Part shown: positions 22,821-33,289 of the stretch, piece after piece
Position numbering within the stretch: position 1 is the first letter of the stretch
How the letters are laid out: each line of letters starts with the position of its first letter
Source: Perkinsus olseni
Taxonomy: Eukaryota; Perkinsozoa; Perkinsida
Direction of reading: 5' to 3'
NCBI GenBank assembly: GCA_013115125.1
Contig: JABANN010000317.1
Location: 1-39,984 of the forward strand
Length of the DNA stretch: 39,984 nucleotides
Notes under the pieces: model-generated
Seen by the model: only the letters and a program-made list of their open reading frames with translations
Databases searched by the model: none
Told to the model about the DNA's origin: nothing
Translations under genes and position numbers: made by a program

Positions 22821-23215
22821 GTTCTACTAAGGGTTCTCAGCCTCACCGCGGCGTGGTGGTATAGGTCACGCGGAAGGTGATGACCACGGGGCAAGTAACG
22901 GGGCTGCACTGAAGACGTCGGCGAAGGGCCGTGGGGCCTCAGCCCCGCTCGGAGCCTGTTCTTATCGGCTCGATCACAGAGGTAGCGGAAAGCCTCGTGT
23001 CGTGCCCTGCAGACGTCCCGGGCGGTGATGTCATGGTTGCCGTTGTGACGTGCCTGATAGTCCAACCACGGCTTGGCACCCGGCAGGGGACATGACATAC
23101 TCCCGGCGGACTGGGAAGCAAAGAGCTTCTCGAAGTGTCTCGGACGACGGTCCCCCTCTGGTCCATAGAATCCTCTAGGGCACAAACTGCATAGGGGAGG
23201 GATGATGAGCATCAT
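22821..23215 (-). CDS. uncertain open frame upstream of Mei2-like copy 4
   Basis: An open minus-strand frame that runs into copy 4 territory. It encodes an Arg/His-rich sequence with stretches that look protein-like (HFEKLFASQ, KPWLDYQARHNGNHDI, RARHEAFRYLCDRADK). It could be a 5' exon of copy 4, a separate small gene, or chance. It starts about 130 bp downstream of the NOSIP stop codon. No family recognised. Confidence 0.3.
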
Positions 23216-23344
23216 CCCAAGGTCCTGTCAAGGTCAAGCCAGTTCCCGCCAAAGCCTCAAGGCCTGGCAAGGGTCATCAAGACAGCTGCCACTCGATTGA
23301 CATTCTACAAACTCAACACCGAACGCAATAAACTTGAGCCCGGG

Positions 23345-24763
23345 TTAAATTTTCAAGGCTCTTGTTCCTGTCTCATTGCCCTTGGGTCGAAGGAACGCAT
23401 CTCGACTGACCTCTACCTTGTTATGGGAGCAGAAACCCTAAAATAGCACCTCTCCGAACGACTGAGAACATGCACACAAATTACCGTGCCGCCAGGCTGC
23501 AGGCGTATGACGTCTTTCTTCAAGTCCAACTTTTTCCCTGTCACCGGACATCGCGGATCCTCCGCGTTCTTCACAAGCTCGTCAAACCTGGCCGGACGAT
23601 GACTGAATTGCTTGGGAGAGCCCACATCGATGACAGTACACTTTCTCTATTATAACCACTCCAGACGGCCGCAGCAACACGCACCGTTGATGCGTGATTG
23701 GCTTCTTCGACACGGCACAGCAGTACATACCCTAAAAGGGACGCCTCCTGGTCAGGTCGCTCGGAAGACACCTACGGCATAATCGGTATCTTTCCCCTTC
23801 GCGTCATTGGTCAACTCGAACTTCACCGGTACCAAATCCTTCAACCGCAACTTCTTACCCGTCATCGGACACCTGAGTGAAGACGATACAAAAATGATAC
23901 ACCAACCATTGGAATAAAACACTGGCGGTATCGCTCCGAACCACCAACACCAGTACCAACCTGGGCACCAGACTTTCAGGCTTCTTGCACTCCTTCTGGA
24001 ACTCAGGCATCTCTTCCGCGGCCCAGAATGACTTTGCTCGGGCCTCCGACTTGTGCTCCCACGGGATGGACACACCAACTACCATCATCAACAGTAACGG
24101 TGGCCGACTAACGCTCAGAAAACCTAGTACCTGATCGTGCCGCTTCATCCTTATTTACGGACACGCTACTCGACTCGCTCTGTCCGCCTAATTCAGACAT
24201 GGTACTCTGGAACTTCTGCGCCCTAAGATGAGACACGCGCCATAGCAATGGAGCGGACAGACGAAGTCATCGATAAGGGATGGCCCTCGTTATTTTACCG
24301 CTTAGCGTCCTTTTGCTGTTCCTTGAGGTCCTCGAAAGCCTTCTTATTCGCCTCCTGCTGCTCATACAACGCCATCTCCTGATAACAATCACATTCTCAT
24401 CAAAATCAGATTCTTTCGCCCCTGCAGCACCTCCTTTATCCGGGCACGCTCCTTAACCAAGTACTCAACAACGGTAGACTTATCGTAACTGAACATCTCT
24501 AGTCTCGAGTCCTGAGTCTAACAAAAAGAATCTTACATGTAACCGGTCGTCGGCGAGGCCATGGGCTCCTTGGCAGGCCGAAGCGATATGCAACACATCC
24601 CGAACGGCAGCTGCGACTCGGCACCTGAAGCAACCGATCAGTGAACGGAGCGTGCGAGCAAGCTCTTACCTATCCGTTCAGTCACTTGGCCGAAGCCACA
24701 CTTTCTCCGCTCATCGCTGGTGATGAAAGCACGGTCAGTTTGGTTCTGTGAATGACGTGTCAT
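23345..24763 (-). CDS. NOSIP: NOSIP-like E3 ubiquitin ligase (split U-box)
   Basis: A 314-residue protein in ten exons: 24670-24763, 24537-24624, 24431-24503, 24299-24378, 24131-24222, 23961-24078, 23776-23872, 23640-23731, 23485-23602 and 23345-23437; every phase fits and the sum is in frame (human NOSIP is about 300). It begins MTRHSQNQ (human MTRHGKNC). The first U-box half reads CCISLRPAKEPMASPTTGY, then EYLVKERARIKEEMALYEQQ. A central block has SFWAAEEMPEFQKECKKP, then CPMTGKKLRLKDLVPVKF. The second half has CCAVSKKP, CVLLRPSGVVIIEKV, CPVTGKKLDLKKDVIRLQ and PGGTGF. In the family the two halves form one U-box that recruits an E2. Introns are 33-88 bp; the 33-bp one (24504-24536) is the shortest seen here. 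The tail after GGTGF is basic. Confidence 0.9.
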
Positions 24764-25112
24764 AGTGAGCAGCAATGTAGCCTCTACTTGGATGGTAATG
24801 AGACTCACGAGAGGTTCATGATTACTTGGAGACGCGCGCGCGCTCACGCCGCGATTCGGAGAATCTTTCGCAGAGCGCTCAAGTAGCCCACTGGACTTTT
24901 GAGGTTGGGAAGCCGAAGATTGGGAATTGAACATCTGCTCGAATCGTTGGTGCATCACTCCGCAAGTTCTTGACCTGCGTCTCAACTCTCGCGGAGGTTC
25001 GATCCTCGGGTCACGCATTTATTGCTCTTATCACGACTAGCATGATGCTTGAAGCATCTGCCTTTAAGTACATACCTTAGACGTACAGTCGCTAATCAGT
25101 GGCCCCTTCCTC
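24764..25112. other. 5' region of the NOSIP-like gene and divergent gene
   Basis: The shared upstream region of the minus-strand NOSIP-like gene and the plus-strand secreted-protein gene. The minus frame upstream of the NOSIP ATG stays open to 25018, but the encoded residues do not resemble NOSIP, and MTRHSQ matches the family start, so the ATG at 24763 was chosen. Confidence 0.45.
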
Positions 25113-25799
25113 ATGAGCAGCATTCGCCTAAGCACATCAGCAGCATTGGCAGCGCTCATATCGATTCTCCTGCACGGTTGTGGTTCTAAGGTGAGCCCAT
25201 TCAATAGCCCGGTTGCTCCCGATTCTCTCAATCTCACGTCGTCGTCCTCAGAATCAGACCTGTACCTTCGAGGGCAAGGCCAAGAGGGACCTCTCAGCGA
25301 CGCTAGTGCGGGACGCCGATTCTGTTATCTTCGAGCTGCAACAACTCCACTGCTCGAAGAACCAAACGTACGTCGAAGGATCTCCAAGGGCCCTCAGTCA
25401 CGCAAGTTGCGCTGTGGACCGTCGCATGATGCGAATCCATCGCCTTCGATCTACAGGTACTCCTTAGAAAATATAAGAAGTATGTTCAAGGCTAGCGACT
25501 GGGCGTATGCGTCCAAAGCTGCAACATGCGAGCAGTTGCTCGGTGATTCGAAGAGCACTCTTGTGCAACTCGCCACCGAAGCTCATCTCACAGTATTATG
25601 CCAAATAATGGAGTCTGGCAACACAACAGCGTGGGCGCCAGCCCTCACCAGATTCGACACTATTAACGCGGTCTCTGGCCAGAGGATACAAAGCGGGGAT
25701 GGTGGATCAGTGATGCCGCCATTTCCTCAGCCGCAATATGGTTCGACTGGACTACGAGGCCCTCCTTCAGCTGCAGTGAATTCTCTGAGCCCAGGATGA
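25113..25799 (+). CDS. predicted secreted protein
   Basis: Exon 1 (25113 to about 25190) encodes MSSIRLSTSAALAALISIL followed by HGCGSK, a plausible signal peptide or lipobox-like end. A GTGAGC donor and a CGTCCTCAG acceptor bound a 61-bp intron (about 25191-25251). Exon 2 reads NQTCTFEGKAKRDLSATL, VRDADSVIFELQQLHC and SKNQTYVEG, with two N-glycosylation sequons (NQT). The downstream boundary is unclear: one frame stops near 25466, while another open frame runs to 25799 and includes ASDWAYASKAATCEQLLG. A small intron near 25455-25480 would join them, but I could not settle its phase. No known family; function unknown. Confidence 0.45.
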   Translation: MSSIRLSTSAALAALISILLHGCGSKVSPFNSPVAPDSLNLTSSSSESDLYLRGQGQEGPLSDASAGRRFCYLRAATTPLLEEPNVRRRISKGPQSRKLRCGPSHDANPSPSIYRYSLENIRSMFKASDWAYASKAATCEQLLGDSKSTLVQLATEAHLTVLCQIMESGNTTAWAPALTRFDTINAVSGQRIQSGDGGSVMPPFPQPQYGSTGLRGPPSAAVNSLSPG

Positions 25800-26576
25800 T
25801 ATCTACCCATGTTACACATCAGTGTCAGTGGCGTTGATACTAGTCTTCGAGTTGTGCATTCAGTGTCCGGGAATCGCCCGCATTACAAATGCGAGCAAAC
25901 AGCTTGATATGTGATGAGGGGTGCAGTGGACAAAGATGCTCACGATCACCCGTGAACTCTACTCTTGCGACAATTCGGGCCCACATTTGCTGGTCTAAAC
26001 TTCACGCAGTGGCCGCAGCCACCGACACAACGGGGTCAAGGTACCATATCGCGGTTCCTGTACTCTTCACGCGCGGAGCGTCCCGAGAACTGCAATGGAA
26101 TCGCTGCAAGCCTTAACACTCAGGCATTGAGCCAGAGAAAGATCATATACCATGTTCCCGGTCACTAGGGTCCCCATCCGGTCTAGACATAGGACTTGAC
26201 TCAACCGAAGGTCATGTTGGGTAAGCAGCTTCTTATAACAGTGTATGAGCCATGGAATCTCACATGCGAATGTACATGGCGGCTTGTGGCAAGTCAACTT
26301 CGTTATCCCAACAGAATTATCATATCCCACAGCCAGCGCTGATTTCGCGGATCCTCGTCAAGACAATTACTCGGCCTCAGCGTGCACCTTGCTATGCACT
26401 GAGGCTCGAACGTATCAATGTGCATATCTCGTGACCCATCAGCCCTTCGCCTTCCACAACCAGGTATTTTAATTGTGTATTGCAACTTCGCCCAACTCAA
26501 CACGAACCTCACGAACAACGCATACAGCATGTAGCCGACTGTGCGGCACGAGGGCATGACCTTTGGTCACACTGAA
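25800..26576. other. no gene recognised
   Basis: Convergent gap between the plus-strand secreted-protein candidate and the minus-strand one. Only short overlapping frames are present. Confidence 0.4.
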
Positions 26577-27186
26577 TCAGTCATAGTCGAGGCTATCTTC
26601 ACCTTCTTCCAGATCGTAGCTGTGTGGTCCCTTCTCGCACAATCTCTTAATGAAGTTGTGACTTCGTTTGACGTAATGTAGAGGATTCAAACCGTCCTTC
26701 ATGCCAATCGTCGCGGATATCCGTCTGACACCTTTTCGGCAATCATTCACATCGCCGTTCCCTGTTGTTACGCGGGCTTCCACGTTGATGGGACTGAAAT
26801 CGCCATCCTCAAACAGCCAGTTGTTGAGATGGCGTTACCTCATGTCCAGCGGGCAGTCCGATTTTTCCTTGTCAATTGTGTAAACTAGACCTCCTGAATT
26901 GTCGTTCTCCTTCAACTTGAAGTAGATGTAATGCTTCTGTCCGTAGAATTTAGACTTCACGTAGCAGCCACTCGGATCGGAGTCGTCAGGATAAATCTGA
27001 TGGATCACGCCGAACGAATAAACAGCCATCATCCTCTTCGTCACTCACCGCCAAAGAAAAAGGATTCCACCGATGGCTCTGGCCCTTCGTGATCAACTTC
27101 TTGATGGCTTTGTGGTGGACGCCAATCGCGGTAGAAGTCACGAGTAGTAGCAACAGGGAAGCGAATTTGAGCGGTATTATGATCAT
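26577..27186 (-). CDS. predicted secreted basic protein
   Basis: Three exons: 27049-27186, 26839-26996 and 26577-26793, with introns of 52 bp (26997-27048) and 45 bp (26794-26838) in consistent phase. The start MIIIPLKFASLLLLLVTS is a strong signal peptide. The mature part contains SHRWNPFSLA, GCYVKSKFYGQKHYIYFKL, KSDCPLDM, NDCRKGVRR and KRLCEKGPHSYDL, ending EEGEDSLDYD and TGA. About 170 residues with four mature cysteines, enough for two disulphides. No domain recognised; the length, signal peptide and Cys content fit a small exported or surface protein. The basic middle and acidic tail are distinctive. Confidence 0.65.
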
Positions 27187-27922
27187 AGCTAGCGGTGTTT
27201 TAACTCGGAGCGAGGAGAAAATAAATGCAACTGGACAACAACCATTGCGTTGGGGATGCTAGACTGTCTACTCACATGAGAGCCCAGTCTCGATGTGTCG
27301 TCGGGATTTCCATCGTTCTGCGATCGTCGCACAAAAATGGTAATCAAAAATCGCTTCGCTCCGCCGAGCCATGACGCGCACGTCATAGATTGTGACACAC
27401 GGTGGTGTTCAGACATGACCTCTTTTTCAAGTGCCGGGGTGGTTCAGCGTGATCCAAACGTCAACTGGACATGAGGGCAGGAAGCAGTTATCGAGGGTTG
27501 GACAACAAGGGGCGACAGGAAAAGTTAGCTACATGTGGCACGCGTGCACAGGCGCGGTCGCGTGCTGGCTCGACAATGCGCGAGCGATATTGTGAAACGA
27601 AGCACAGCTCATAGTTTCAACATCAAGTGGATGATGGAAACGACGAGTGGTGAAGGAAGTGCCGAGAGATGAACAAGTACCGAGGAATCATCGACATTGA
27701 AACCTCACGGGCGGCATACGAGTAATCTTGAGCTCTCATGTAGGAATCTTATCGTCTCCAAGACCTGAGTACTTCTAATGTGTCAACCCAGTCAACGATT
27801 GCTCTATCGACAATAGAGATCAACTGGAGTTGGAACCCCATCAGATCGGTCACAATCACCGCAACTTGCCCCGCCGATAGAGACTGGATGTTAACACAAG
27901 GCTTAAAAAGACCACGAAAAAC
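27187..27922. other. no gene recognised
   Basis: Upstream region of the minus-strand secreted protein and 3' flank of the VKOR gene. Short frames only. Confidence 0.4.
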
Positions 27923-28548
27923 TCAGACTTTCTTCACCTTCGGACCGCATGCACTTCTAGTGTCTATCACCAAACAAATGAAAACGATAGCATTGACAAT
28001 GTAGTTCGCAAAACACACGACACAGAACTCTCTGAGCACGAACTTGAGGACCATCGCGAGGTAGATGTTGAAGATCACAGCCAGAGAGCCCACGACTAGA
28101 TACACCTGTCGCGCTCGCAGTCCGCTCCTTCGCATCCGAGGATAGGAGAGGATGAAGACGAAGTACGGTATGGCTGCAAGACGGAAACAACATAGTGTGG
28201 TCAATCAGTGAGGCAAATGCGGATTGACCGCGGACCCACCTAGCTGTGGCAGTGAGAGGTCCAGATATTCGCCGGGGTTCGCCATTCCCCAATGCACTAG
28301 GATTCGGGAGTAGGATGAAGTGAAGACTTTACTACAGCTTGACCAGGAGCTGATGTCACAGGCCGCGTGATAGCCCGGAAAGGCGTGAATCTGAGTAACC
28401 ATATCACAGAGTTCAGAGAGCTATCTCACGCATTGCGGACATCGGTCGTCGAAGTGATGCTTACCATCGCCTCCACGTAGAGAGAGTAAGCAGCAACCCC
28501 TATTCCACCGACCGCGGCGAAAGAGAGAAGTATCACTCTGTACAGCAT
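27923..28548 (-). CDS. VKOR: vitamin K epoxide reductase (VKOR) family protein
   Basis: A 161-residue membrane protein in three exons: 28465-28548, 28240-28390 and 27923-28173; introns are 74 and 66 bp. VKOR enzymes pass electrons between quinones and thiol-redox partners in the endoplasmic reticulum or periplasm. Four hydrophobic segments are visible: residues about 4-22, 80-89, 102-125 and 134-150. The loop cysteines C39 and C47 sit in CDISSWSSC, with the same spacing as human CDVGTAISC. The active-site pair is C129 and C132 in REFCVVC. SKVF after C47 is also conserved. Length matches human VKORC1 (163). The start at 28548 places the first membrane segment as in the family; an in-frame ATG at 28692 would add 48 residues. 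No thioredoxin domain is fused. Confidence 0.88.
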
Positions 28549-28707
28549 ACCGTACCGTCTACCTTGGGAAAACTGCCCGAGACGACACCCTGATTCCGCT
28601 GTCCGAAATTCAAAACCAACCCGTTGGCGATTGCGTGGCCATTCCCGACCGATTGACGCACACTCCACAAAAAATATATCCGCGGTATTCATGGAAACTA
28701 ATTACGC

Positions 28708-29930
28708 TTACGGGATCGCATTCCCGGCCCTCCCCTTCGAGAGTAAAGACGTAACCGTACGCCCAGTCTGGTCGGCAAGTCGGGTGTTGCAGCCGTACTC
28801 GTCAACCAACATCGAGGCGATTCGGGCATGGTTGCAGTCGAGGGCAACATGAGCAGCAGTTTCCCCCAGAAGGTTCCTTCGGTTGGTAAATGCTTTGGCA
28901 GTATCTACAAGAGCTAGGCATGGCAGGAAGGCCACAGGGATACGATCTCCCGGATCGGACCTTCATTATGCAAGCTTGCCATTACTCGTTCAATCAGAGC
29001 CATATGACCATAACGCGAGGCAACATGGAGAGCAGTGTCACCAGACGGCGAAGCCCACTCCACGAGCATTGCGCCCGTGGCTTCATCGAGGACCATGCAA
29101 ATCTGAGGATACCCTATCAACAGTCGCAATACCCACAGGAAATCCAAACGAACATGCTATTCTGGCTAACTCGAAGAACCAAAGTTATCCGCACTAGAAC
29201 GGCGAATAGTGCGACCAAATCGAGACTCACGAGCACCCGGCAGACGGCTCATGCTAACAGCATTGGCTGGTAAGGAGCACTGAATTCTTGCAAGTGCGGT
29301 ACTTGCAAGATGCCATGAGATTCCTTTTTTCAAGTCACGCGAGAACCGTTGCCTCGAAGGGATCATGAAGGTGACTACCGTTCCTACACAAGCTGCCATC
29401 TCTGTTGTGACCCGGTCAGCTCCCAGGGCTCCTTCGACCGCCCTCACCCTATCCATAGTACTCAGCCGAGTCCCCGTCCGCTTCAGGGTCCGCCGCAAGG
29501 ACCCCTCATCCCCTCGAACGACCAACCTCGTTAAAATACTGGCGTTCGCACTCGCAACCCCGCAGCTTCCTTTAGAGAAGGCCGTTCTCCGGTGGGTAGA
29601 GCTTTGAGTGCGTTGCTTTGCTGAGAACTCCTTCAGACACACTGGATCGACCCGCAAGAGGGTATCCTTGCGGCAGCCGGTGGGGTAGAAACGACGAATT
29701 GCTTCTCCACTGAGCCAAAACAGAGAAGTCTCCTTGGGTCGGGTTCAAGGCGCGCGAATACAAAAAGCAAAATCCACCTGGATGGAATTGTTTTCGGGCG
29801 TTGCAAGGTCTCCGCCGAGTACACATGACAACCAGCTGACTGATCGCTTCGACGCAGGAGTTGCACTCACCCCTCCAGAAAATTGGCGATCTTCCCCTTC
29901 CTGTACCGCCAATCGGAGCGAGCCAAGGCA
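28708..29930 (-). CDS. ankyrin-repeat protein
   Basis: Two ankyrin repeats are clear near the C-terminus: SGDTALHVASRYGHMALIER and LLGETAAHVALDCNHARIAS, followed by NTRLADQTGRTVTSLLSKG and a stop at 28708. A short intron (donor GAAG then GTCCGATCC near 28966, acceptor CCTAG near 28918) joins the two in phase. An earlier exon starts at about 29119 after GTTGATAG. Upstream, 29380-29600 encodes NASILTRLVVRGDEGSL and MDRVRAVEGALGADRV, likely further degenerate repeats. Still further up, 29880-29930 carries SDWRYRKGKIANFLEG with a GTGAGT donor. The 5' limit is unknown. Ankyrin repeats mediate protein binding; the partner cannot be told. Confidence 0.6.
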
Positions 29931-30610
29931 GCTACTACGAGACGGAAGTTACTCGGTTCGACCGAGAGTGCCTTCGTGCATGTTGTCCCAGCTTGAGGCC
30001 TCACACGATGTCTACATGCATGGCAGTCGCTCAGCAATCAACCAGTAGTGAGTCGCGCTAGCCTCAACGATACACGACCCACAGGAATATCATCAACCCC
30101 TTCCGACGTGAAGGACTCCAGTTTATACATGAACATAGCTCATATCAGAGGCAACGTGCCTCTGTTCACAATTCGACAACCACAGCCAGGAGTAACGACC
30201 CTCCCACGGCGATGGCACCAGTGCATTGAGCCACAGATTGACTTTAAATAGCACAGTTATCGAGGCGTTCCTACAGCAGGCGTAGCCGCACGCTCCTTAC
30301 CCGAGGCTTACGTGCCAGTCTCCAGATACCTCCTCCATAAGGCCGAATTATCTCGGGACAAGCAGATGTAGCTGAATCACAGAGTCATTCTTGCTAGGAG
30401 TTGGTAGCCGGAAAGCAAGCATGACGTCTTTGATAAAAGTGCCAATACCACTCCAATCACAACTCATCAGTCGCACAGGAAGACTCCTACCAGTGAATGC
30501 ATGTATAGGATAAAGCCAAGGCCTCCTCTGCATTCAAGAAGAGTGTTATCATGGAAAACACTTCCTCTGAGAGTGCTGCGACGCCGATGACTGTGGTCAT
30601 CAAAAAAGAG
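29931..30610. other. no gene resolved
   Basis: May hold further 5' exons of the ankyrin-repeat gene on the minus strand; a short frame at 30348-30533 includes GIGTFIKDVMLAFRLP. No junctions could be confirmed. Nothing else seen. Confidence 0.3.
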
Positions 30611-30814
30611 TTAACTGGCCTCGTTGAACGCGACGATGGCCTCTTGCAGACTTGCCTTCTTGCATTTCCTCAACGGCTGTCCGTCGTGTGTTACACATAG
30701 CTTGTTGAAGCTGTGAGCATCTTGGTGGCAGCCTCCTTCTCCCGTCGTCGTCGGCCGCAGCGCTTGCCCGATTTCGGAGTATTCCTTGATGGTAGGGCGT
30801 TGTTTAGTCGTCAT
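30611..30814 (-). CDS. small conserved-looking protein, 67 residues
   Basis: A single-exon frame beginning MTTKQRPTIKEYSEIGQAL, with three cysteines (GGCHQDAHS, KLCVTHDG, RKCKKAS), ending VAFNEAS. It is hydrophilic and has no signal peptide. The ATG is directly preceded by TTTAG on the minus strand. Its start codon is only 4 bp from the divergent phosphofructokinase start, so both genes need overlapping upstream regions. No family recognised; coding status is supported by composition and by the acceptor-like site only. Confidence 0.5.
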   Translation of the reverse strand: MTTKQRPTIKEYSEIGQALRPTTTGEGGCHQDAHSFNKLCVTHDGQPLRKCKKASLQEAIVAFNEAS

Positions 30815-30818
30815 CTAA

Positions 30819-32876
30819 ATGCCGTCGGATTCTAAGAACAATTACGCTGCTGTAGCTGCTGCCGCCGCCACCACCGCCGTCGCTGCCGGTGCCGCTGGAT
30901 ACGCCGTCTACAAGAAGATGCAGGGATATGACCAGTAATACAATCATGCATCTCGGGGTTTCTCACCTTCCGAGATAGACTCGCTTCGTTTCGTAGTCAG
31001 CAGGACTCTCCTTGCCGAAGAAGGCTCGGCGGGTGGCACGAATATTTCCGCTACTAGCTTCTTCTACGGACTTCTCTAGACGTTGTATTTTCTTGCTTAT
31101 TTCTATGTTCTCTATTCAGGACGGTCTCAGAGCTCCGAGGAAATGTATCCCACTTGCAAGAGGAGAATGCTCATCTCAGTCGGCCTGTCGTAGGCAGCAT
31201 GACTGGCGATGATATCTTGCTCCCTGGTAAGAGGACCACTCGCGATCTCTATGGCTGAGAGCTGTGTTAGTGAGTGACGTGCCTGTTATTTTAGGTGAGA
31301 AGCTTACTTACTTGAAGCCTTCCAACTTGGCTGAGAGGTTCGGTAAGAAGGAGCACACGACGCCCCTCATCGAGAAGTACGAGGGACAATTGCAGGACTT
31401 CCAGGACGAGCACTCTATCGTCACCCAGACAATCTATCGTAACAAGGATGAGCATCACAAGCAGTTCTTGCGATACCTTCGTGCCGGCCCTCGTGAGAAG
31501 GTCTACTTCAACCCGAAGGAGGTCACCGCGGCCATCGTCACTTGCGGTGGTCTCTGCCCCGGCCTCAATAACGTCATTCGGGGTCTCACCCAGATGCTCG
31601 AAGAGTACGGTGTGCCCAACATCTACGGTGTGAAGGACGGCTACAAGGGCTTCAAGAAGGATAACTGCTGGATTAAGCTCGACGGCAAGAAGGTCGAAAC
31701 CATTCATAGGATGGGCGGTAGCGCATTGGTCTGCAACCGCGGTAATGATGACATTGATGTAATGGCCGAAGCTATTATGAAGAAGGGTGTCAACATGCTA
31801 TTCATCGTCGGTGGTGATGGTACCCACAGAGGTGCTGACAAGATCCAGCAGTACATGGTCAAGGCTAACTACGAGTGCTCCGTCGTTGGCATCCCCAAGA
31901 CCATTGATAACGATATTCCCGTCATTGATGATTCGTTCGGATTTGCCACCGCTGTGAGCGAGGCCGTCCGAGCCATCGAGGCAGGTTACGTTGAGGCTAC
32001 TGGCGCTCCTAACTGCATCGGTCTCGTCAAGTTGATGGGACGTAACTCTGGATTCGTTGTTCTTCACGCTGTCTGTGCTGCTGCTACTGTCGACGTTGCC
32101 CTCCTTCCCGAGATGGATATCAGTCTTCCCAAGGTGAGTTCAGGACTCCTTGTCGCTACATGAAAGTCCCGATTTCTTCTCTCTGATCAGCTTCTCGATC
32201 ACATCAAGCAGAAGATCGACAAGGATGGCCACATCGTGGTCGTCGTTGCCGAGGGCTGCGGTGCTACCTTGATGCAGGCGGACCCTAATCTGAAGGATGC
32301 CGGTGGAAACGTCAAGCTTCCTGATGTCGGTGTCTATCTTAAGGATAAGATCATGGAATTCGCTAAGGCCAACGGCCGTAATGACTGGACTGTCAAGTAA
32401 GTTACAGCACTGGAATGATACGCATCATTTGCCGCCCGGATTGATGTCGCCCGTAGGTACATCGATCCCACTTACATGATCCGTGCTGTTCCCGCCAACC
32501 CTGGTGACTCTACCTATTGCCACGTACTTGCACATAATGCCGTTCATGGTGCTATGGCTGGTTACACGGGCTTCTCCTGTGGCAAATGCGATCAAAGGTA
32601 ACATCCTCTTCAATATCCGTGTCGGAGCTACTCTGCTTGTCCGATCTCGACTATTCTCAGATACGTTATGCTGCCGTTCAAGGCTATCACGGGTCGCCCT
32701 CCTCGCCAGGTTAACACTGCGGGCCGATGGTTCGCCAGGATGATCATGTTTACTGGTCAGCCCAGTTTCGTAAGTCAACTCATAATATCCTCTATCATAG
32801 TCATTCTCATCGTTATCTCTCTCAGCTTCCTCCGGGACACATCCCACGTCATAGCTCCGCCCTCATTACGCACTAA
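30819..32876 (+). CDS. PFK: 6-phosphofructokinase, copy 1
   Basis: A 522-residue glycolytic enzyme that phosphorylates fructose 6-phosphate. Exons: 30819-30934, 31120-31226, 31295-32133, 32191-32396, 32457-32597, 32661-32769 and 32826-32876 (stop TAA); introns are 185, 68, 57, 60, 63 and 56 bp. Exon 1 gives [19 protein letters not shown] and an Ala/Val-rich hydrophobic stretch ending [12 protein letters not shown]. Motifs: [10 protein letters not shown] (about 158-167), GGDGTHRGA (247-255), PKTIDND (275-281) and MGRNSGF (322-328). GGDGT with PKTIDND is the combination of plant and kinetoplastid ATP-type enzymes; PPi enzymes usually have GGDD. ATP use is therefore likely but not proven. The spliced start is supported by copy 2, whose first two exons have identical lengths. 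Confidence 0.9.
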
Positions 32877-33289
32877 GATGGCCGCGTGGACGGCATCTTG
32901 AGTGGAAGACTCGGTGCCATTCTCTTGTACTGAACAATCGCTAAAGCGAGTAAGCGTTCTTCTCCGCGCGAGCCCCGTTATTTGTTGCGTTAACAATCAT
33001 TTGGGGGAGTTGAGCATGGACCATCTTGTGCAGTGGATGGTGAACGCACAAACCAGACTTAGTTCTGGTTCCGCTCGGAACCGCTGTAGCCGACTGGCAC
33101 GGTCCTCATTGGCATGTGGTTGTATAAGTATAATGGTGACAGTGTGAGGGACATCGCTACGAGAGAGCGCTGTGACGATCGGGAGCAGCAAGGTGCAATT
33201 CCGCCTTCTAGCGATAGTGGCGGCGGTGTCTCCGTGATAGTCAACAACTCAAGATTCGCTCACTTGCGCAGAGTAGTCGAGTGTTATTC
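32877..33289. other. spacer between PFK copies
   Basis: 3' untranslated region of copy 1 and promoter of copy 2. An inverted repeat near 33068-33083 (GGTTCCG, 2-nt spacer, CGGAACC) and another with arms AACCAGA / TCTGGTT (33051-33070) could form stem-loops in the copy 1 transcript end. No gene seen. Confidence 0.5.

Noticed and set aside
22213-23215. One long unspliced 221-codon gene on the minus strand
   Set aside because: It runs through a likely intron after FQYAGM and through the Mei2-like copy 4 N-terminus; part of it is kept only as a low-confidence frame.
30819-30938. Stand-alone 39-residue Ala-rich microprotein (and its twin at 33290)
   Set aside because: The phase, the donor at the stop codon and the equal lengths in both copies fit a first exon of PFK better than a separate gene.
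31291-31707. Long minus-strand frames inside both PFK genes (up to 138 codons)
   Set aside because: They mirror the strongly codon-biased PFK exons and occur at the same place in both copies for that reason.
32425-32847. Minus-strand frame of 140 codons at the end of PFK copy 1 and its twin at 34846-35292
   Set aside because: Both overlap conserved PFK exons and introns on the other strand; the sense gene explains them.
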